DNA from: Clostridium_AD sp050717515
Lineage (GTDB): Bacteria; Bacillota; Clostridia; Clostridiales; Clostridiaceae
Length of the DNA: 64,000 nucleotides
Assembly: GCF_050717515.1 (NCBI RefSeq)
Contig: NZ_JBOITL010000036.1
Span: 1 to 64,000 of the forward strand
Direction of reading: 5' to 3'
Position 1 is the first letter of the stretch; each line of letters starts with the position of its first letter. The translations under genes and the position numbers were made by a program. This document shows positions 31,643-40,303 of the stretch, one piece after another. The notes beneath the pieces were generated by a model. That model saw only the letters and a program-made list of their open reading frames with translations, ran no database searches and was not told the DNA's origin.

Positions 31643-31825
31643 TTATAAGCAACTCCTGAATATTTTTGTAGCTCTTACCGCAATATCCAATACATACTTT
31701 AAACTTGTACACCTCTTAAAATTAACTCTATTTGCTTTTAAATCATCCTCAGTTATTCCACATACTATTGCAAATTCTGAATTGCTTAGGTGACCTGTTC
31801 TACTTTCTAATGCTTTTCTTAACAT
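31643..31825 (-). CDS. Small protein with HTH-like segment
   Basis: 60 residues from ATG 31825 behind TTAGGAGGAAAAATA. Contains LSNSEFAIVCGITEDDLKANRVNF, which could be a helix-turn-helix. Overlaps the end of the preceding frame by 26 bases. Unknown. Confidence 0.55.
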   Translation of the reverse strand: MLRKALESRTGHLSNSEFAIVCGITEDDLKANRVNFKRCTSLKYVLDIAVRATKIFRSCL

Positions 31826-31967
31826 TATTTTTCCTCCTAACACAATTTTCTATTACTATATAATTTGAAAATGCTTCCGTTGTAATGTTTACACATCTTT
31901 TGTACTTCTTCATTAACAATTTTTTCTCTATATCATTTTTAACTGGTATAACTTGTACAAATTGCAT
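31800..31967 (-). CDS. Small basic hypothetical protein
   Basis: 55 residues from ATG 31967 behind AAGGAGGTTTTAACCAAG (MQFVQVIPVKNDIEKKLLMKKYKRCVNIT). Its last codons contain the RBS and start of the next gene, consistent with coupling. Unknown. Confidence 0.55.
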   Translation of the reverse strand: MQFVQVIPVKNDIEKKLLMKKYKRCVNITTEAFSNYIVIENCVRRKNNVKKSIRK

Positions 31968-31994
31968 CTTGGTTAAAACCTCCTTATAATTTTA

Positions 31995-32297
31995 TTACCC
32001 TACATTACCACCATCGTACAAATAACTATATTTTTCGCCATAATGAAGAATGAATTTTCCTGATTCTCTTTTTATTTTTGTAGGCCTTATTCCCTCTCTT
32101 GCTTCTAGTCCATGGCCATTTAAAAACATACAAATTAATCGTTCAGCTTTTACTTTATCTCCATCAGATAGTGCTTTGAATCCTCTTATTGTCCTAAAAT
32201 CATAGCCTAACACCTTTTTAACCTCTAGTGCATTTGCGAATTGATAACTGTTAATTCCTGCTTTTGTATACTTATTTGCGGTTTTGTTATAATCCAT
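31995..32297 (-). CDS. Hypothetical early prophage protein
   Basis: 100 residues, basic and mixed alpha/beta (ANKYTKAGINSYQFANALEVKKVLGYDFRTIRGFKALSDGDKVKAERL). RBS AGGAGG before ATG 32297. Unknown family. Confidence 0.6.
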   Translation of the reverse strand: MDYNKTANKYTKAGINSYQFANALEVKKVLGYDFRTIRGFKALSDGDKVKAERLICMFLNGHGLEAREGIRPTKIKRESGKFILHYGEKYSYLYDGGNVG

Positions 32298-32386
32298 AAA
32301 TTTTACCTTTCCTCCTTAAAAATTATTACCCTCTGCTGGGGCATGTACACCAACGTGGTTAGAAATGTTTGGATGTAGAAGTGTGA

Positions 32387-32740
32387 TTATGCTTCGTTAG
32401 CAATATTGAAAACGAGTTGAGTTGTGATTAATTGAACCTTTGCAATAGCAGCTTTTAATTTTGTAATTTCTTCATCCTTTTGGGCCATTGTTCTTTGCAA
32501 TCCTTCAACTTCTCTTTTATATCTTCTTTCTCTTGGAGTGCTAATATTTTCTTTATCAAATAAAGGTTCTTTTTCCATTTCTTCAATTGCAATAAGCGGG
32601 AATCTATTTTTATTGCTTGATAGCTGCGGTAATAACCCCATATTGTTATCCTCATAAACCTTAGTAAGACTTATTTGCCAACGTGCTGATAATTGTTTAG
32701 GTGTTAATACTGTTATTTTTTCAGCTAAAATATTATTCAT
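32387..32740 (-). CDS. DNA-binding protein, excisionase-like N-terminus
   Basis: 117 residues. The first 50 residues (LTPKQLSARWQISLTKVYEDNNMGLLPQLSSNKNRFPLIAIEEMEKEP) follow the winged-helix layout of MerR/excisionase-type proteins: sorting helix, recognition helix, then RFP and a final helix. The second half is a coiled coil. A role as excisionase or early regulator is plausible this close to the integrase, but unproven. Confidence 0.6.
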   Translation of the reverse strand: MNNILAEKITVLTPKQLSARWQISLTKVYEDNNMGLLPQLSSNKNRFPLIAIEEMEKEPLFDKENISTPRERRYKREVEGLQRTMAQKDEEITKLKAAIAKVQLITTQLVFNIANEA

Positions 32741-32811
32741 TACTTGTCCTTCTTTTCGACACTATTCAACAATTCAAGAAGCAATTTAGTGTATTCAACA
32801 TCCTTTTCCAT
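32740..32811 (-). CDS. 23-residue micro-ORF
   Basis: MEKDVEYTKLLLELLNSVEKKDK, ATG 32811 behind GGGAGGAGACAAAGTCAA. The stop overlaps the next ATG (TAATG). A strong RBS plus stop-start coupling on both sides support translation. It may chiefly couple the cro-like gene to the next gene. Confidence 0.45.
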   Translation of the reverse strand: MEKDVEYTKLLLELLNSVEKKDK

Positions 32812-33010
32812 TTGACTTTGTCTCCTCCCATGCTTTCATTATTAGTAAAGGCTCAACGTTAAATTTTTTTGATAGTTTTTCAATTCTTCCAGCATTCATT
32901 TTTCCTTTCCCTTTTTCGATGTTACTGTACTGTTGCCTACTAATTTCAAGTGTTTCAGCCAATTTTATTAGTTTAATTCCTGTGTCTATCCTAAGTTGTT
33001 TAAAGTTCAT
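32795..33010 (-). CDS. Cro-like XRE regulator
   Basis: 71 residues, one HTH_3 domain (FKQLRIDTGIKLIKLAETLEISRQQYSNIEKGKGKMNAGRIEKLSKKFNV). First gene of the leftward early operon and divergent from the repressor-like gene, so it is the probable Cro/early repressor. Its upstream region contains TTTGCTA/TAGCAAA operators. Confidence 0.88.
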   Translation of the reverse strand: MNFKQLRIDTGIKLIKLAETLEISRQQYSNIEKGKGKMNAGRIEKLSKKFNVEPLLIMKAWEETKSNGKGC

Positions 33011-33213
33011 TTGCTCACCGCCCTTCGTTTCATTCGATACACTTAATATAACCCTATTTGCTAAATAGCAAAGTCTTGTTTTTGACCATTAAATGAATTT
33101 ATATCACTCATTCTTCAATTTACTCGAAATTACTCGAATTTTAGCAAATTTTCTTTTTAGCAAATATAGTTTACGCACTTTACTTTTATGTAAAATCATA
33201 TATAATAGTAATT
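33011..33213. promoter_or_regulatory. Lysogeny switch: divergent promoters and operator-like repeats
   Basis: Rightward promoter: TTTACT (33179-33184) and TATAAT (33201-33206), 16 bases apart. A leftward -10-like TATATT is preceded by a palindrome TTTGCTA-AA-TAGCAAA near 33057-33072. Further TAGCAAA copies lie near 33143 and 33159, and TTACTCGAA occurs twice near 33120-33140. These repeats are the likely binding sites of the two regulators. Confidence 0.7.
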
Positions 33214-33228
33214 GAGGTGATTGTGTTG

Positions 33229-33639
33229 TTGACTATAGTTGATAGATTAAAAAAATTTAAAAATGAATTAGGCATAGAGAACAATAAAGATATGGCTACT
33301 CTATTAAAGATAGGTGAATCTTTCTACAGTAGTATTGAGAGTGGCAAGAAGCCAGTTTCTAAGAATGTGCTACAAAGATTGGTTGTATTATCTAAGCTTC
33401 CCGAAGAATACTGGAGATACGGAATAACGGATGAAACGGAACGTATAGAAAAGAGAGAAGAATTTAAATGCTCAAAAGATGCGTTCAAGCAATTAAGTGA
33501 CATAGGATTGATAAAGGTTGGCAAAGAATTTAGTGATGGAGTTAAGGAGGTAATGCTTGCAGCTGCAATAGCAGATTATACTCACAAGCTTGAAAAGCAA
33601 GAACTTGAAAAGAAGGTCAATCCCGACACAATTAAATAA
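33229..33639 (+). CDS. CI-like repressor (HTH, no protease domain)
   Basis: About 136 residues. An HTH region lies at about 5-55 (RLKKFKNELGIENNKDMATLLKIGESFYSSIESGKKPVSKNVLQRL). The remainder is helical and charged, without a LexA/S24 peptidase, so inactivation by self-cleavage is not expected. Several starts fit the GAGGTGA RBS: TTG 33229 is used here; GTG 33217 or 33223 and TTG 33226 also open the frame. Read rightward with the integrase, it is the probable lysogeny maintenance repressor. Confidence 0.75.
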   Translation: MTIVDRLKKFKNELGIENNKDMATLLKIGESFYSSIESGKKPVSKNVLQRLVVLSKLPEEYWRYGITDETERIEKREEFKCSKDAFKQLSDIGLIKVGKEFSDGVKEVMLAAAIADYTHKLEKQELEKKVNPDTIK

Positions 33640-33657
33640 TATGAAAGGAGTGATAAA

Positions 33658-34743
33658 ATGCAAAATAATATTACATATAGAGAAAAGGACAAGGGAATCC
33701 AGTTCATCATCTCTTATAAAGACGCTACCGGAAAATGGAAACAGAAAAGTAAACAAGGATTTAAAAGCAAAAAAGAAGCTAAAGCTGCAGCTGATGAAAC
33801 TTTAGATAAATTAAAAAAAGAAGTTATAGAATATGAGGATCTTAATGAAGAATACAAAGGAATAACTTTTGCTGAATTTAAAGATATGTATTTAGAACAT
33901 GAGAAACTCTATAGAGAAGAAAACACGATTGAGATTAAACAATATGCTTTTAAAAAGTTTAAAACTTTAAACAAATTAAAACTTGAAGATATAAAAAATA
34001 TACATATACAGAAATGTATTGATACGATGGTAAAGGATGAATTGAGCTTACAAACAATAAAAAACTATCTAAGTATGCTAAAAGCTTTGTTCAATTCGGC
34101 GATTGATGAATTTAGCGTTTTAAAGATTAGTCCCGTTAGAAAAATTAAATTGCCAGAGTTGAAAGTTAAAACAGAGAAGAGAGCTCTAACCAAAAGTGAA
34201 TTTGAAGACCTTATTTCTAAGATTGAGAATTATAAATTATATGTTATTACTTTAATTGCTGGTAGTTGCGGTTTACGTATAGGTGAAATTCTTGGGCTGA
34301 CGTTGTCTGATTTTGACGATATTAATATGACACTTACAATAAGACAACAATTTAAAAGAGTGGGCTTAAAAGCTAAGCATGGAGTAGGTACACTCAAAAC
34401 TGCAAATTCTTATAGACAAGTACCCATATCAGCAAAAATGTGCGAAGCATTATTAAAATACATAGATAAATACCCAAAAAACATTGATGGTAGAATATTT
34501 AATCTTACCAATACAAGTTCTTTGGGTTCTAGGTTATCTTCTTTATATAATTCGCTTGGCTATGATATTAGCATACACGAATTAAGGCATACTTATGCCA
34601 CCTTATTAGTAAGTAATAACAGAGACTTAAAGACGGTAGCTAAACTAATGGGTCATTCAGTAGAACAAACTATAAAAACTTATAGCCATGTAACTGACGA
34701 AATGATGGAAAAAGCTGCTCAAACTATACGTGATATTTTCTAG
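33658..34743 (+). CDS. int: Phage integrase (tyrosine recombinase)
   Basis: 361 residues with three parts: N-terminal AP2-like arm-binding domain (about 1-55; YREKDKGIQFIISYKDATGKWKQKSKQGFKSKKEA), SAM-like core-binding domain (about 65-160) and catalytic domain with Arg in GSCGLRIGEILGL near 206, HELRHTYATLL near 304, LMGHSVEQTIKTYSHV near 330-345. RBS GAAAGGAG. It is the outermost phage gene; the attachment site is expected just downstream. Confidence 0.95.
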   Translation: MQNNITYREKDKGIQFIISYKDATGKWKQKSKQGFKSKKEAKAAADETLDKLKKEVIEYEDLNEEYKGITFAEFKDMYLEHEKLYREENTIEIKQYAFKKFKTLNKLKLEDIKNIHIQKCIDTMVKDELSLQTIKNYLSMLKALFNSAIDEFSVLKISPVRKIKLPELKVKTEKRALTKSEFEDLISKIENYKLYVITLIAGSCGLRIGEILGLTLSDFDDINMTLTIRQQFKRVGLKAKHGVGTLKTANSYRQVPISAKMCEALLKYIDKYPKNIDGRIFNLTNTSSLGSRLSSLYNSLGYDISIHELRHTYATLLVSNNRDLKTVAKLMGHSVEQTIKTYSHVTDEMMEKAAQTIRDIF

Positions 34744-34899
34744 TTTATTTTTTTATAAATAATTTTTGACGTTTTTTTGACGAATCATATAAAAGTGTTG
34801 GTATTGCAAGGGCTATCCTCCTAATAGTGCTTATTAATATAATATGATTTATTTTATTAATATTGCCTGTACATTAAAATATTTATTTTAAAAGATGAT
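34744..34899. other. Prophage-chromosome junction region
   Basis: AT-rich gap between the integrase stop and the penicillin-binding protein gene. TTTTTGACG occurs twice within 25 bases right after the integrase. One attachment site should lie here, but the partner end is outside the window, so the core cannot be defined. Confidence 0.5.
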
Positions 34900-36597
34900 T
34901 TAATCTATAGCTTTAAGTGCATTAACTACTTCTTTAAATATTGGTGCGGCAGTATCTCCACCGCCTTGACTATTTAGACCTTCTTCTTTACTTAGCTCTA
35001 TGTGTTCCACAAATACAACCATAGAATAACTTTTACCCCGCAAATTGAAAAAGCCTACAAACCATCCATCAGAATACTCTTTGCCATTTACATAATACTC
35101 AGTAGTGCCTGTTTTTCCACCTATACTCATATCTTTAATGTAAGCCTCAGTTCCTGTACCTTTCTTTACTACATTCATCATATGAAGTTTCACGGTTTCT
35201 GCAGTTTCTCTTTTTAATACCCGGGTAGTTTCGGAGGTGAATTCCTCTATAATTTGATTATTGTCATTTACATATGCATCTATTATGCTTGGCTGAACAT
35301 ATATTCCATTGTTTATGATAGTATTAGGAATACTAATGGCTTCTAAAGGTGTTATTCTAGTCTTCTGACCAATAGCGGTGTGACTTTTTTCACCAGGGTC
35401 ACTAGTTGATACGTCCACCCCAAAGGTGCCAATATCCTCTTGCTGAAAATTTAATACTTTACGAAATAGCCCTTGTTTTTCTGCATAATTATACATATTT
35501 TTAAGGCCTACCCTCCGACCTATTTGGGCGAATGTATTATTAGAAGAATATGTTAGTGCCTCTCCAAGTGTATATTGTTTTATTAATGTCTCATGAGCCT
35601 TTGGGAAATAAGTTCGATTCAGTGGAAATATTTCATTTTTGTCTATTAAATTCATATCCAGCCCAGCTTCTTCCACAACCACTTTAAAAATCGATCCTGG
35701 AAAAGCACCATTAGTAGTCGGAATTCCTAAATTTGCATTATAGGTACTATCATCTTTTTGTGCCATCGCTCTTATTTTTCCATTTTTACTCTCCATTAAT
35801 ATAATACCAATTTGGTCATACTTTTTGTATTTATCCGAATGAAGAATATCTAAAGCGCTATCCTGGATTTCTTTATCTAAGGTAAGTCTCACATTAACAT
35901 TGTTTTCTGGTTCAATAATTTTGCCTTCAGAAATTTCACCATCAATGCCTTTAACAAACTTAATTTTTGTAAATTCATTATTTTTAGTTTTATTATATAT
36001 TTGCATTTCTATAGAGCTATCGCTTTTAAATATGGGATCTTTAACGCCCTCTTTATAATATTTTGGATTTGAGATTAAATTTTCGATTTTCCATACCCGC
36101 CCAGCCATGACATCATTAGCTGCATAAATATAAAAACCTTTTACCGATTTAATATCCTTGAGCTTATCATAAGTATCTGAGTCAATTTTATATCTTATTT
36201 TCTGACCATTACCACTACTTTTTATCTTTTCTAAATCATAGTCGCTATTAAAACTTCTTAAAGTAATAGCTAAAGCTTGCAAGTCGTATTTGCTAGTATA
36301 CTCATTAAATCTTAAATAATCAACTGGATCAATAATTGCATAATAATTTATAGCATAATCTAAAAGAGGCATACCTTTACAGTCAGTTAAACTATATTGT
36401 GAACCGTACTTTTCCTCTATTGTATATTGAGCATTAGCCATAGTTTTTAGTGGTTCAGCTTTAAAATACATGTAATTTGTTATTTTCCAAATAAAAAAAC
36501 AAAATAGTAAGATAAATACACTCATTATTGTCCAAGTTCTTTTTTGAACTTCTTTTCTTTGGTTTGAACTACCAAATATACTATTTCTTCTATACAT
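34900..36597 (-). CDS. Penicillin-binding protein (class B-like transpeptidase)
   Basis: 565 residues. Cytoplasmic basic N-terminus, one membrane anchor (about 22-42), an MecA/PBP-dimer-like linker, then the transpeptidase domain with the three motifs in order: SIFK (302-305), SSN (351-353) and KTG (495-497). It cross-links peptidoglycan outside the membrane. No transglycosylase domain. Last chromosomal gene before the prophage; the terminator-like hairpin at 36599 contains its RBS. Exact PBP type not assigned. Confidence 0.9.
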   Translation of the reverse strand: MYRRNSIFGSSNQRKEVQKRTWTIMSVFILLFCFFIWKITNYMYFKAEPLKTMANAQYTIEEKYGSQYSLTDCKGMPLLDYAINYYAIIDPVDYLRFNEYTSKYDLQALAITLRSFNSDYDLEKIKSSGNGQKIRYKIDSDTYDKLKDIKSVKGFYIYAANDVMAGRVWKIENLISNPKYYKEGVKDPIFKSDSSIEMQIYNKTKNNEFTKIKFVKGIDGEISEGKIIEPENNVNVRLTLDKEIQDSALDILHSDKYKKYDQIGIILMESKNGKIRAMAQKDDSTYNANLGIPTTNGAFPGSIFKVVVEEAGLDMNLIDKNEIFPLNRTYFPKAHETLIKQYTLGEALTYSSNNTFAQIGRRVGLKNMYNYAEKQGLFRKVLNFQQEDIGTFGVDVSTSDPGEKSHTAIGQKTRITPLEAISIPNTIINNGIYVQPSIIDAYVNDNNQIIEEFTSETTRVLKRETAETVKLHMMNVVKKGTGTEAYIKDMSIGGKTGTTEYYVNGKEYSDGWFVGFFNLRGKSYSMVVFVEHIELSKEEGLNSQGGGDTAAPIFKEVVNALKAID

Positions 36598-36598
36598 A

Positions 36599-36643
36599 AA
36601 AACACCTCACTTAGCCTAATTCTAGCCTTAAATGAGATGTTTT
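36599..36643 (-). promoter_or_regulatory. Hairpin that includes the PBP ribosome binding site
   Basis: On the minus strand AAAACATCTCATTTA pairs with TAAGTGAGGTGTTTT over 15 positions including G-T pairs. The GAGGTG of the PBP RBS lies in the 3' arm and the T-run ends at its ATG. It can act as terminator for udk and also hide the RBS. Confidence 0.6.
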
Positions 36644-36657
36644 ATACTCAACAATTG

Positions 36658-37293
36658 TTATTTTTGTGTTTCTTGATTCTGAAGTGATTGCCTTATATTT
36701 GAAGTAATTATATCTATAGCTACCTTGTTATGTCCACCCTCTGGTATAATAATGTCCGCATGCCTTTTGGTAGGTTCAGTAAATTGTTCATGCATTGGTT
36801 TAACAACATTTAAATATTGATTTATAACAGATTCGGTTGTTCTACCTCGCTCATTAATATCCCTAACAAGCCTTCTTATAAATCTCACGTCTGCATCCGT
36901 ATCTACATATATTTTAATATCCAGCATATCTCGAAGAACCTTTTCCGATAGCACAAGAATTCCTTCAACTATAATAATTTCCTTTGGCTGCACAGAAACT
37001 GTTTCATGCATTCTATTATGTATTTCAAAATTATATATAGGCTTTTCAATAGCCTGTCCTTCTAAAAGAAGATTAAGATGCTCCACTAGTAATGAAGTAT
37101 CAAAAGCATCTGGATGATCATAGTTTGTTTTTATCCTTTCTTCAAAAGAAAGGTTACTTTGATCCTTATAATATGAATCTTGTTCAAGCATTGCAATACA
37201 TGTGTCATCAAACTGTTTATAGATTTCTCTTGCAATGGTGCTTTTTCCTGATCCCGTTCCTCCAGTTATCCCTATTGAAATCGGACGATGCAT
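36658..37293 (-). CDS. udk: Uridine kinase
   Basis: 211 residues from ATG 37293 (MHRPISIGITGGTGSGKSTIA), chosen over an earlier in-frame start because AAGGAGG lies just upstream. P-loop GGTGSGKS near 12-19; DSYYKDQSNL and NYDHPDAFD (uridine binding) near 40-65; RRLVRDINERGRT near 150. It phosphorylates uridine and cytidine for pyrimidine salvage. The ATG overlaps the stop of the U32 gene (TAATG). Same position as udk after yrrO in Bacillus. Confidence 0.95.
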   Translation of the reverse strand: MHRPISIGITGGTGSGKSTIAREIYKQFDDTCIAMLEQDSYYKDQSNLSFEERIKTNYDHPDAFDTSLLVEHLNLLLEGQAIEKPIYNFEIHNRMHETVSVQPKEIIIVEGILVLSEKVLRDMLDIKIYVDTDADVRFIRRLVRDINERGRTTESVINQYLNVVKPMHEQFTEPTKRHADIIIPEGGHNKVAIDIITSNIRQSLQNQETQK

Positions 37294-38516
37294 TATTTTT
37301 CCTCCTTGCATTTTATGAGTATATCATTCTCATGAAGTTTTTCCAAAATATTTACAGTAAATAACATCTGAGCATTTGGAGCAGAAGCTATATTCTCTCC
37401 CTTAGAATTTCTCATATCATTAAGCACAATTATTACATTATCACCCACAGGTCTTAATACTTCAACAGTATCACCTTGGAATACCTTATTTCTTTGCTCT
37501 ATTGATGCAATATTAGTTTCTTCATTATATTCGTGTACAACTCCAACAATATCATAATCTCTAATATATGAAGAGGATTCATATATTTGTTTGTTTGGAT
37601 CTCCAAAATAAAATCCAGTATAATATTGTCTGTGGCTAGGTTTTAGAAGATTATCCATCCATTTTTGCTCAAATTTATAATTCAATGGATCCTCTATGTA
37701 TGCATCCACAGCTTCTCTATAGGATTTGCATACAGAAGCAACATAATATGAGCTTTTCATTCTTCCTTCTATTTTAAAAGACATTATACCGGTTTCTACA
37801 AGTTCTGGTACATGTTCTATCATGCATAAGTCCTTTGAATTCATTATGTAAGTACCTTTATCATCTTCAATTACAGGGAAATATTCTCCATCTCTTTTTT
37901 CTTCCATTAAAAAATATTTATATCTACATGGCTGAGCGCATTGTCCCCTGTTAGCATCTCTACTTGTCATATAATTTGACAAGAGACATCTTCCAGAATA
38001 AGACATACACATAGATCCATGAACGAATGCTTCCAGTTCACAAGTATCCGGTAATTTTTCTCTAATTTCTTTAATTTCTTCTAATGATAATTCTCTTGCA
38101 AGAACAATTCTTTTTACCCCTTGCTTATGCCAAAAAATAGCTGATTTATAGTTCACATTATTAGATTGAGTACTTAGGTGAATTTCTAAATTTGGTACAA
38201 CTTCTCTAGCTGTCATAATAATTCCTGGGTCAGACACAATTATAGCATCCGCTCCTAGTTCATATACTTCTTTTAGATAATCCTCCAGTCCTTGCAAATC
38301 CTCATTGTGAGGGATTACATTTAAAGTAACATATACCTTTTTTTCTCTAGAATGAGCGAAATCTATACCTTCTTTTAATTGTTCATTAGTAAAATTATCT
38401 GCAAAAGCTCTTAAATTTAATTTGCTTCCACCTAAGTAAACTGCATCTGCACCAAAATTTATAGCTGCTTTTAATTTTTCTAAATTACCTGCTGGTGCAA
38501 GTATTTCTGGTTTCAT
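37293..38516 (-). CDS. trhP: U32 peptidase-family protein, tRNA hydroxylation (TrhP-like)
   Basis: 407 residues from ATG 38516, whose spacing to AGGAGG is better than the ATG at 38525. PEILAPAGNLEKLKAAINFGADAVYLGG at the N-terminus, EAFVHGSMCMSYSGRCLLSNY with GQCAQPCRYKY near 165-200 (four cysteines for an Fe-S cluster), then a C-terminal beta-barrel. By family (YrrN/YrrO, E. coli TrhP) and neighbour trmR it likely helps prephenate-dependent hydroxylation of tRNA U34 rather than proteolysis. Bacillus has two paralogs here; only one is present. Confidence 0.88.
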   Translation of the reverse strand: MKPEILAPAGNLEKLKAAINFGADAVYLGGSKLNLRAFADNFTNEQLKEGIDFAHSREKKVYVTLNVIPHNEDLQGLEDYLKEVYELGADAIIVSDPGIIMTAREVVPNLEIHLSTQSNNVNYKSAIFWHKQGVKRIVLARELSLEEIKEIREKLPDTCELEAFVHGSMCMSYSGRCLLSNYMTSRDANRGQCAQPCRYKYFLMEEKRDGEYFPVIEDDKGTYIMNSKDLCMIEHVPELVETGIMSFKIEGRMKSSYYVASVCKSYREAVDAYIEDPLNYKFEQKWMDNLLKPSHRQYYTGFYFGDPNKQIYESSSYIRDYDIVGVVHEYNEETNIASIEQRNKVFQGDTVEVLRPVGDNVIIVLNDMRNSKGENIASAPNAQMLFTVNILEKLHENDILIKCKEEK

Positions 38517-38521
38517 TGGTT

Positions 38522-39190
38522 TCATTCCTCCTTGCTACTCTCTGCACATTTTCTTACCGTAACTGAGATTCCATCTCCCATTGGTATTACAGAAGTTATA
38601 AGTTCATCATTATTAGATACTAATTCTAAATAGCTTTTCATACGTTTTATTATAGTCACTTTCCTACGTGTTGCAAGCTCTTTTGACGCAACCATTCCTC
38701 TAAAAAGAACATTATCAGCAATAAGAACTCCTTGTTTTTTTAGAAGCCTAAGGCAGTGCGGAAGAAAATGATTATAGTGTCCTTTACCAGCATCCATAAA
38801 AATCATATCATATTCACCCTTAAGATTTTCTAAAATTTCTAGGCAATCCCCTTGTAGAATAGTGATTTTATTTTGTAATCCATATTTTTCTATGTTAGCC
38901 TTTGCAAACTCTATCATTTTTTCATCTCTTTCAATAGTGGTAATCTCACTTAAACCACCAAGAGTTAGATTCATTAAAATTGCAGAATATCCTATTGCAG
39001 TACCCAGTTCCAATATCTTTTTAGGCCTATTCATAGTTATCATTAACTCTAAAAATTTAGCAGTTTCTTTTTGAACTATAGGAACTCTATTTTCTAGAGC
39101 AAAATTTTCTAAATCTTCTAAAATGCCAGTATTGCTCGGAATCAATTCTCTTAAATATTGTTCCATATAATCATGTGTTACGCCACTCAT
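38522..39190 (-). CDS. trmR: O-methyltransferase, tRNA ho5U methyltransferase TrmR-like
   Basis: 222 residues. SAM-dependent class I fold: KKILELGTAIGYSAILM (motif I, near 55-71), TTIERDEKM near 84, YDMIFMDAGKGHYNHFLP near 125-142 (metal-binding aspartates), VLIADNVLFRG near 155. Matches the YrrM/catechol-OMT-like family. In Bacillus TrmR makes 5-methoxyuridine at tRNA position 34. The gene runs directly into the U32/TrhP gene with overlapping stop and RBS, as yrrM-yrrN. Confidence 0.85.
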   Translation of the reverse strand: MSGVTHDYMEQYLRELIPSNTGILEDLENFALENRVPIVQKETAKFLELMITMNRPKKILELGTAIGYSAILMNLTLGGLSEITTIERDEKMIEFAKANIEKYGLQNKITILQGDCLEILENLKGEYDMIFMDAGKGHYNHFLPHCLRLLKKQGVLIADNVLFRGMVASKELATRRKVTIIKRMKSYLELVSNNDELITSVIPMGDGISVTVRKCAESSKEE

Positions 39191-39214
39191 TTAATTTCCT
39201 CCAAAAATTGATTA

Positions 39215-39272
39215 AGGCACATGAAAATAAATAACAAGTCAAAGCTGTTAGTCTATTTATTTTCATGTGCCT
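39215..39272. repeat. Palindromic element, copy A
   Basis: AGGCACATGAAAATAAATA and its exact complement flank a 20-base loop: a 19-bp perfect stem. It lies between mltG and trmR. Copy B at 59338 shares the AGGCAC/GTGCCT ends and the GTCTATTTATTT right-arm junction. Confidence 0.75.
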
Positions 39273-39283
39273 AACACAGTTAA

Positions 39284-40282
39284 CTAAAATCCTTGTGTTA
39301 CAGCTTTAACTTTTAAGAACTCCTTATAGTCATCTGTAAAAAAATGTTTTCCATCATTATCTAAAACAAAGTATAAATAATTTGTTTTAGCAGGAGACAG
39401 AACTGCTTTAATAGATGCTTTTCCTGGGTTACAAATTGGTCCTACAGGAAGGCCTTCTACTTTGTATGTATTATAAGGCGACTTAACTTCTAAATCACTA
39501 TTATATAGTTTTGCTTTATGTTTACCTAGTGAATACAAAACAGTTGCACAAGATTGTAGCTTAATATCTTTATCTAATCTATTATAAAAAACCGATGCTA
39601 CCTTATTACGTTCAGTTGCATTACTAGTTTCTCTTTCAACAATTGATGCCAATATTATTATATCATCTAATTTTTTCATATCTATAGGCTTTTCTTTATT
39701 TAATTCATTTATAGTGCTGTAAAATTTGTCCACCATTAATTTTATTATTACTTTTCCGCTCATACCAGCTTTAAGCTCATAGGTAGCTGGAAAAAGAAAA
39801 CCTTCCAAGTTAAAATTCCGGTTTTCTTTTTCAGGTATATAAGTTGGTAGCTTATAAGTTTTACAACTCTCTATAAATTTATCACTATTTATTACACCTT
39901 TTTCTTGTAGTACCTTTGCTATTTCATTTATATCAAAACCCTCGGGCACCGTTACTTTAATGATATCTTCCTCATTTCCTACAGTTGATAAAATAGCTAT
40001 AAGCTCATTAACTGTAGCATCTTTTGGTATAAAGAACTTCCCTGTGTGTATATTGGATTTGACTCCATTTCTTTTGATATAAAACTTTATAATACTTGAG
40101 TTTTTTATAGCCCCATTTTGGTTTAAATCATCTAGTATACTATATAAAGTGTCTCCATCTTTAACATTAACATGGATTTCTTTGCTAGTTACAATAGGAT
40201 GTTGTATTATTTTCTTATACTGAAAAATACTAGCTAATACACAAACTATTAAAACCCCAATTAATAGCCCCATCTTTTTCAT
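39284..40282 (-). CDS. mltG: Endolytic murein transglycosylase MltG
   Basis: 332 residues. One N-terminal membrane anchor (about 5-20, GLLIGVLIVCVLASIF), a LysM-like part (DGDTLYSILDDLNQNGAIKN) and the YceG domain with catalytic glutamate in ILASIVERETSNATERNKVASVFYNRL near 215. It cuts nascent glycan strands at the membrane. Same place as yrrL upstream of yrrM. The palindromic element A follows it. Confidence 0.93.
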   Translation of the reverse strand: MKKMGLLIGVLIVCVLASIFQYKKIIQHPIVTSKEIHVNVKDGDTLYSILDDLNQNGAIKNSSIIKFYIKRNGVKSNIHTGKFFIPKDATVNELIAILSTVGNEEDIIKVTVPEGFDINEIAKVLQEKGVINSDKFIESCKTYKLPTYIPEKENRNFNLEGFLFPATYELKAGMSGKVIIKLMVDKFYSTINELNKEKPIDMKKLDDIIILASIVERETSNATERNKVASVFYNRLDKDIKLQSCATVLYSLGKHKAKLYNSDLEVKSPYNTYKVEGLPVGPICNPGKASIKAVLSPAKTNYLYFVLDNDGKHFFTDDYKEFLKVKAVTQGF

Positions 40283-40303
40283 TAAACCACCCCATATTTA
40301 AAA

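Noticed and set aside
34744..34899. Tandem TTTTTGACG as attachment core
   Set aside because: Without the other prophage end no direct repeat between both junctions can be shown; the tandem copies are too short.
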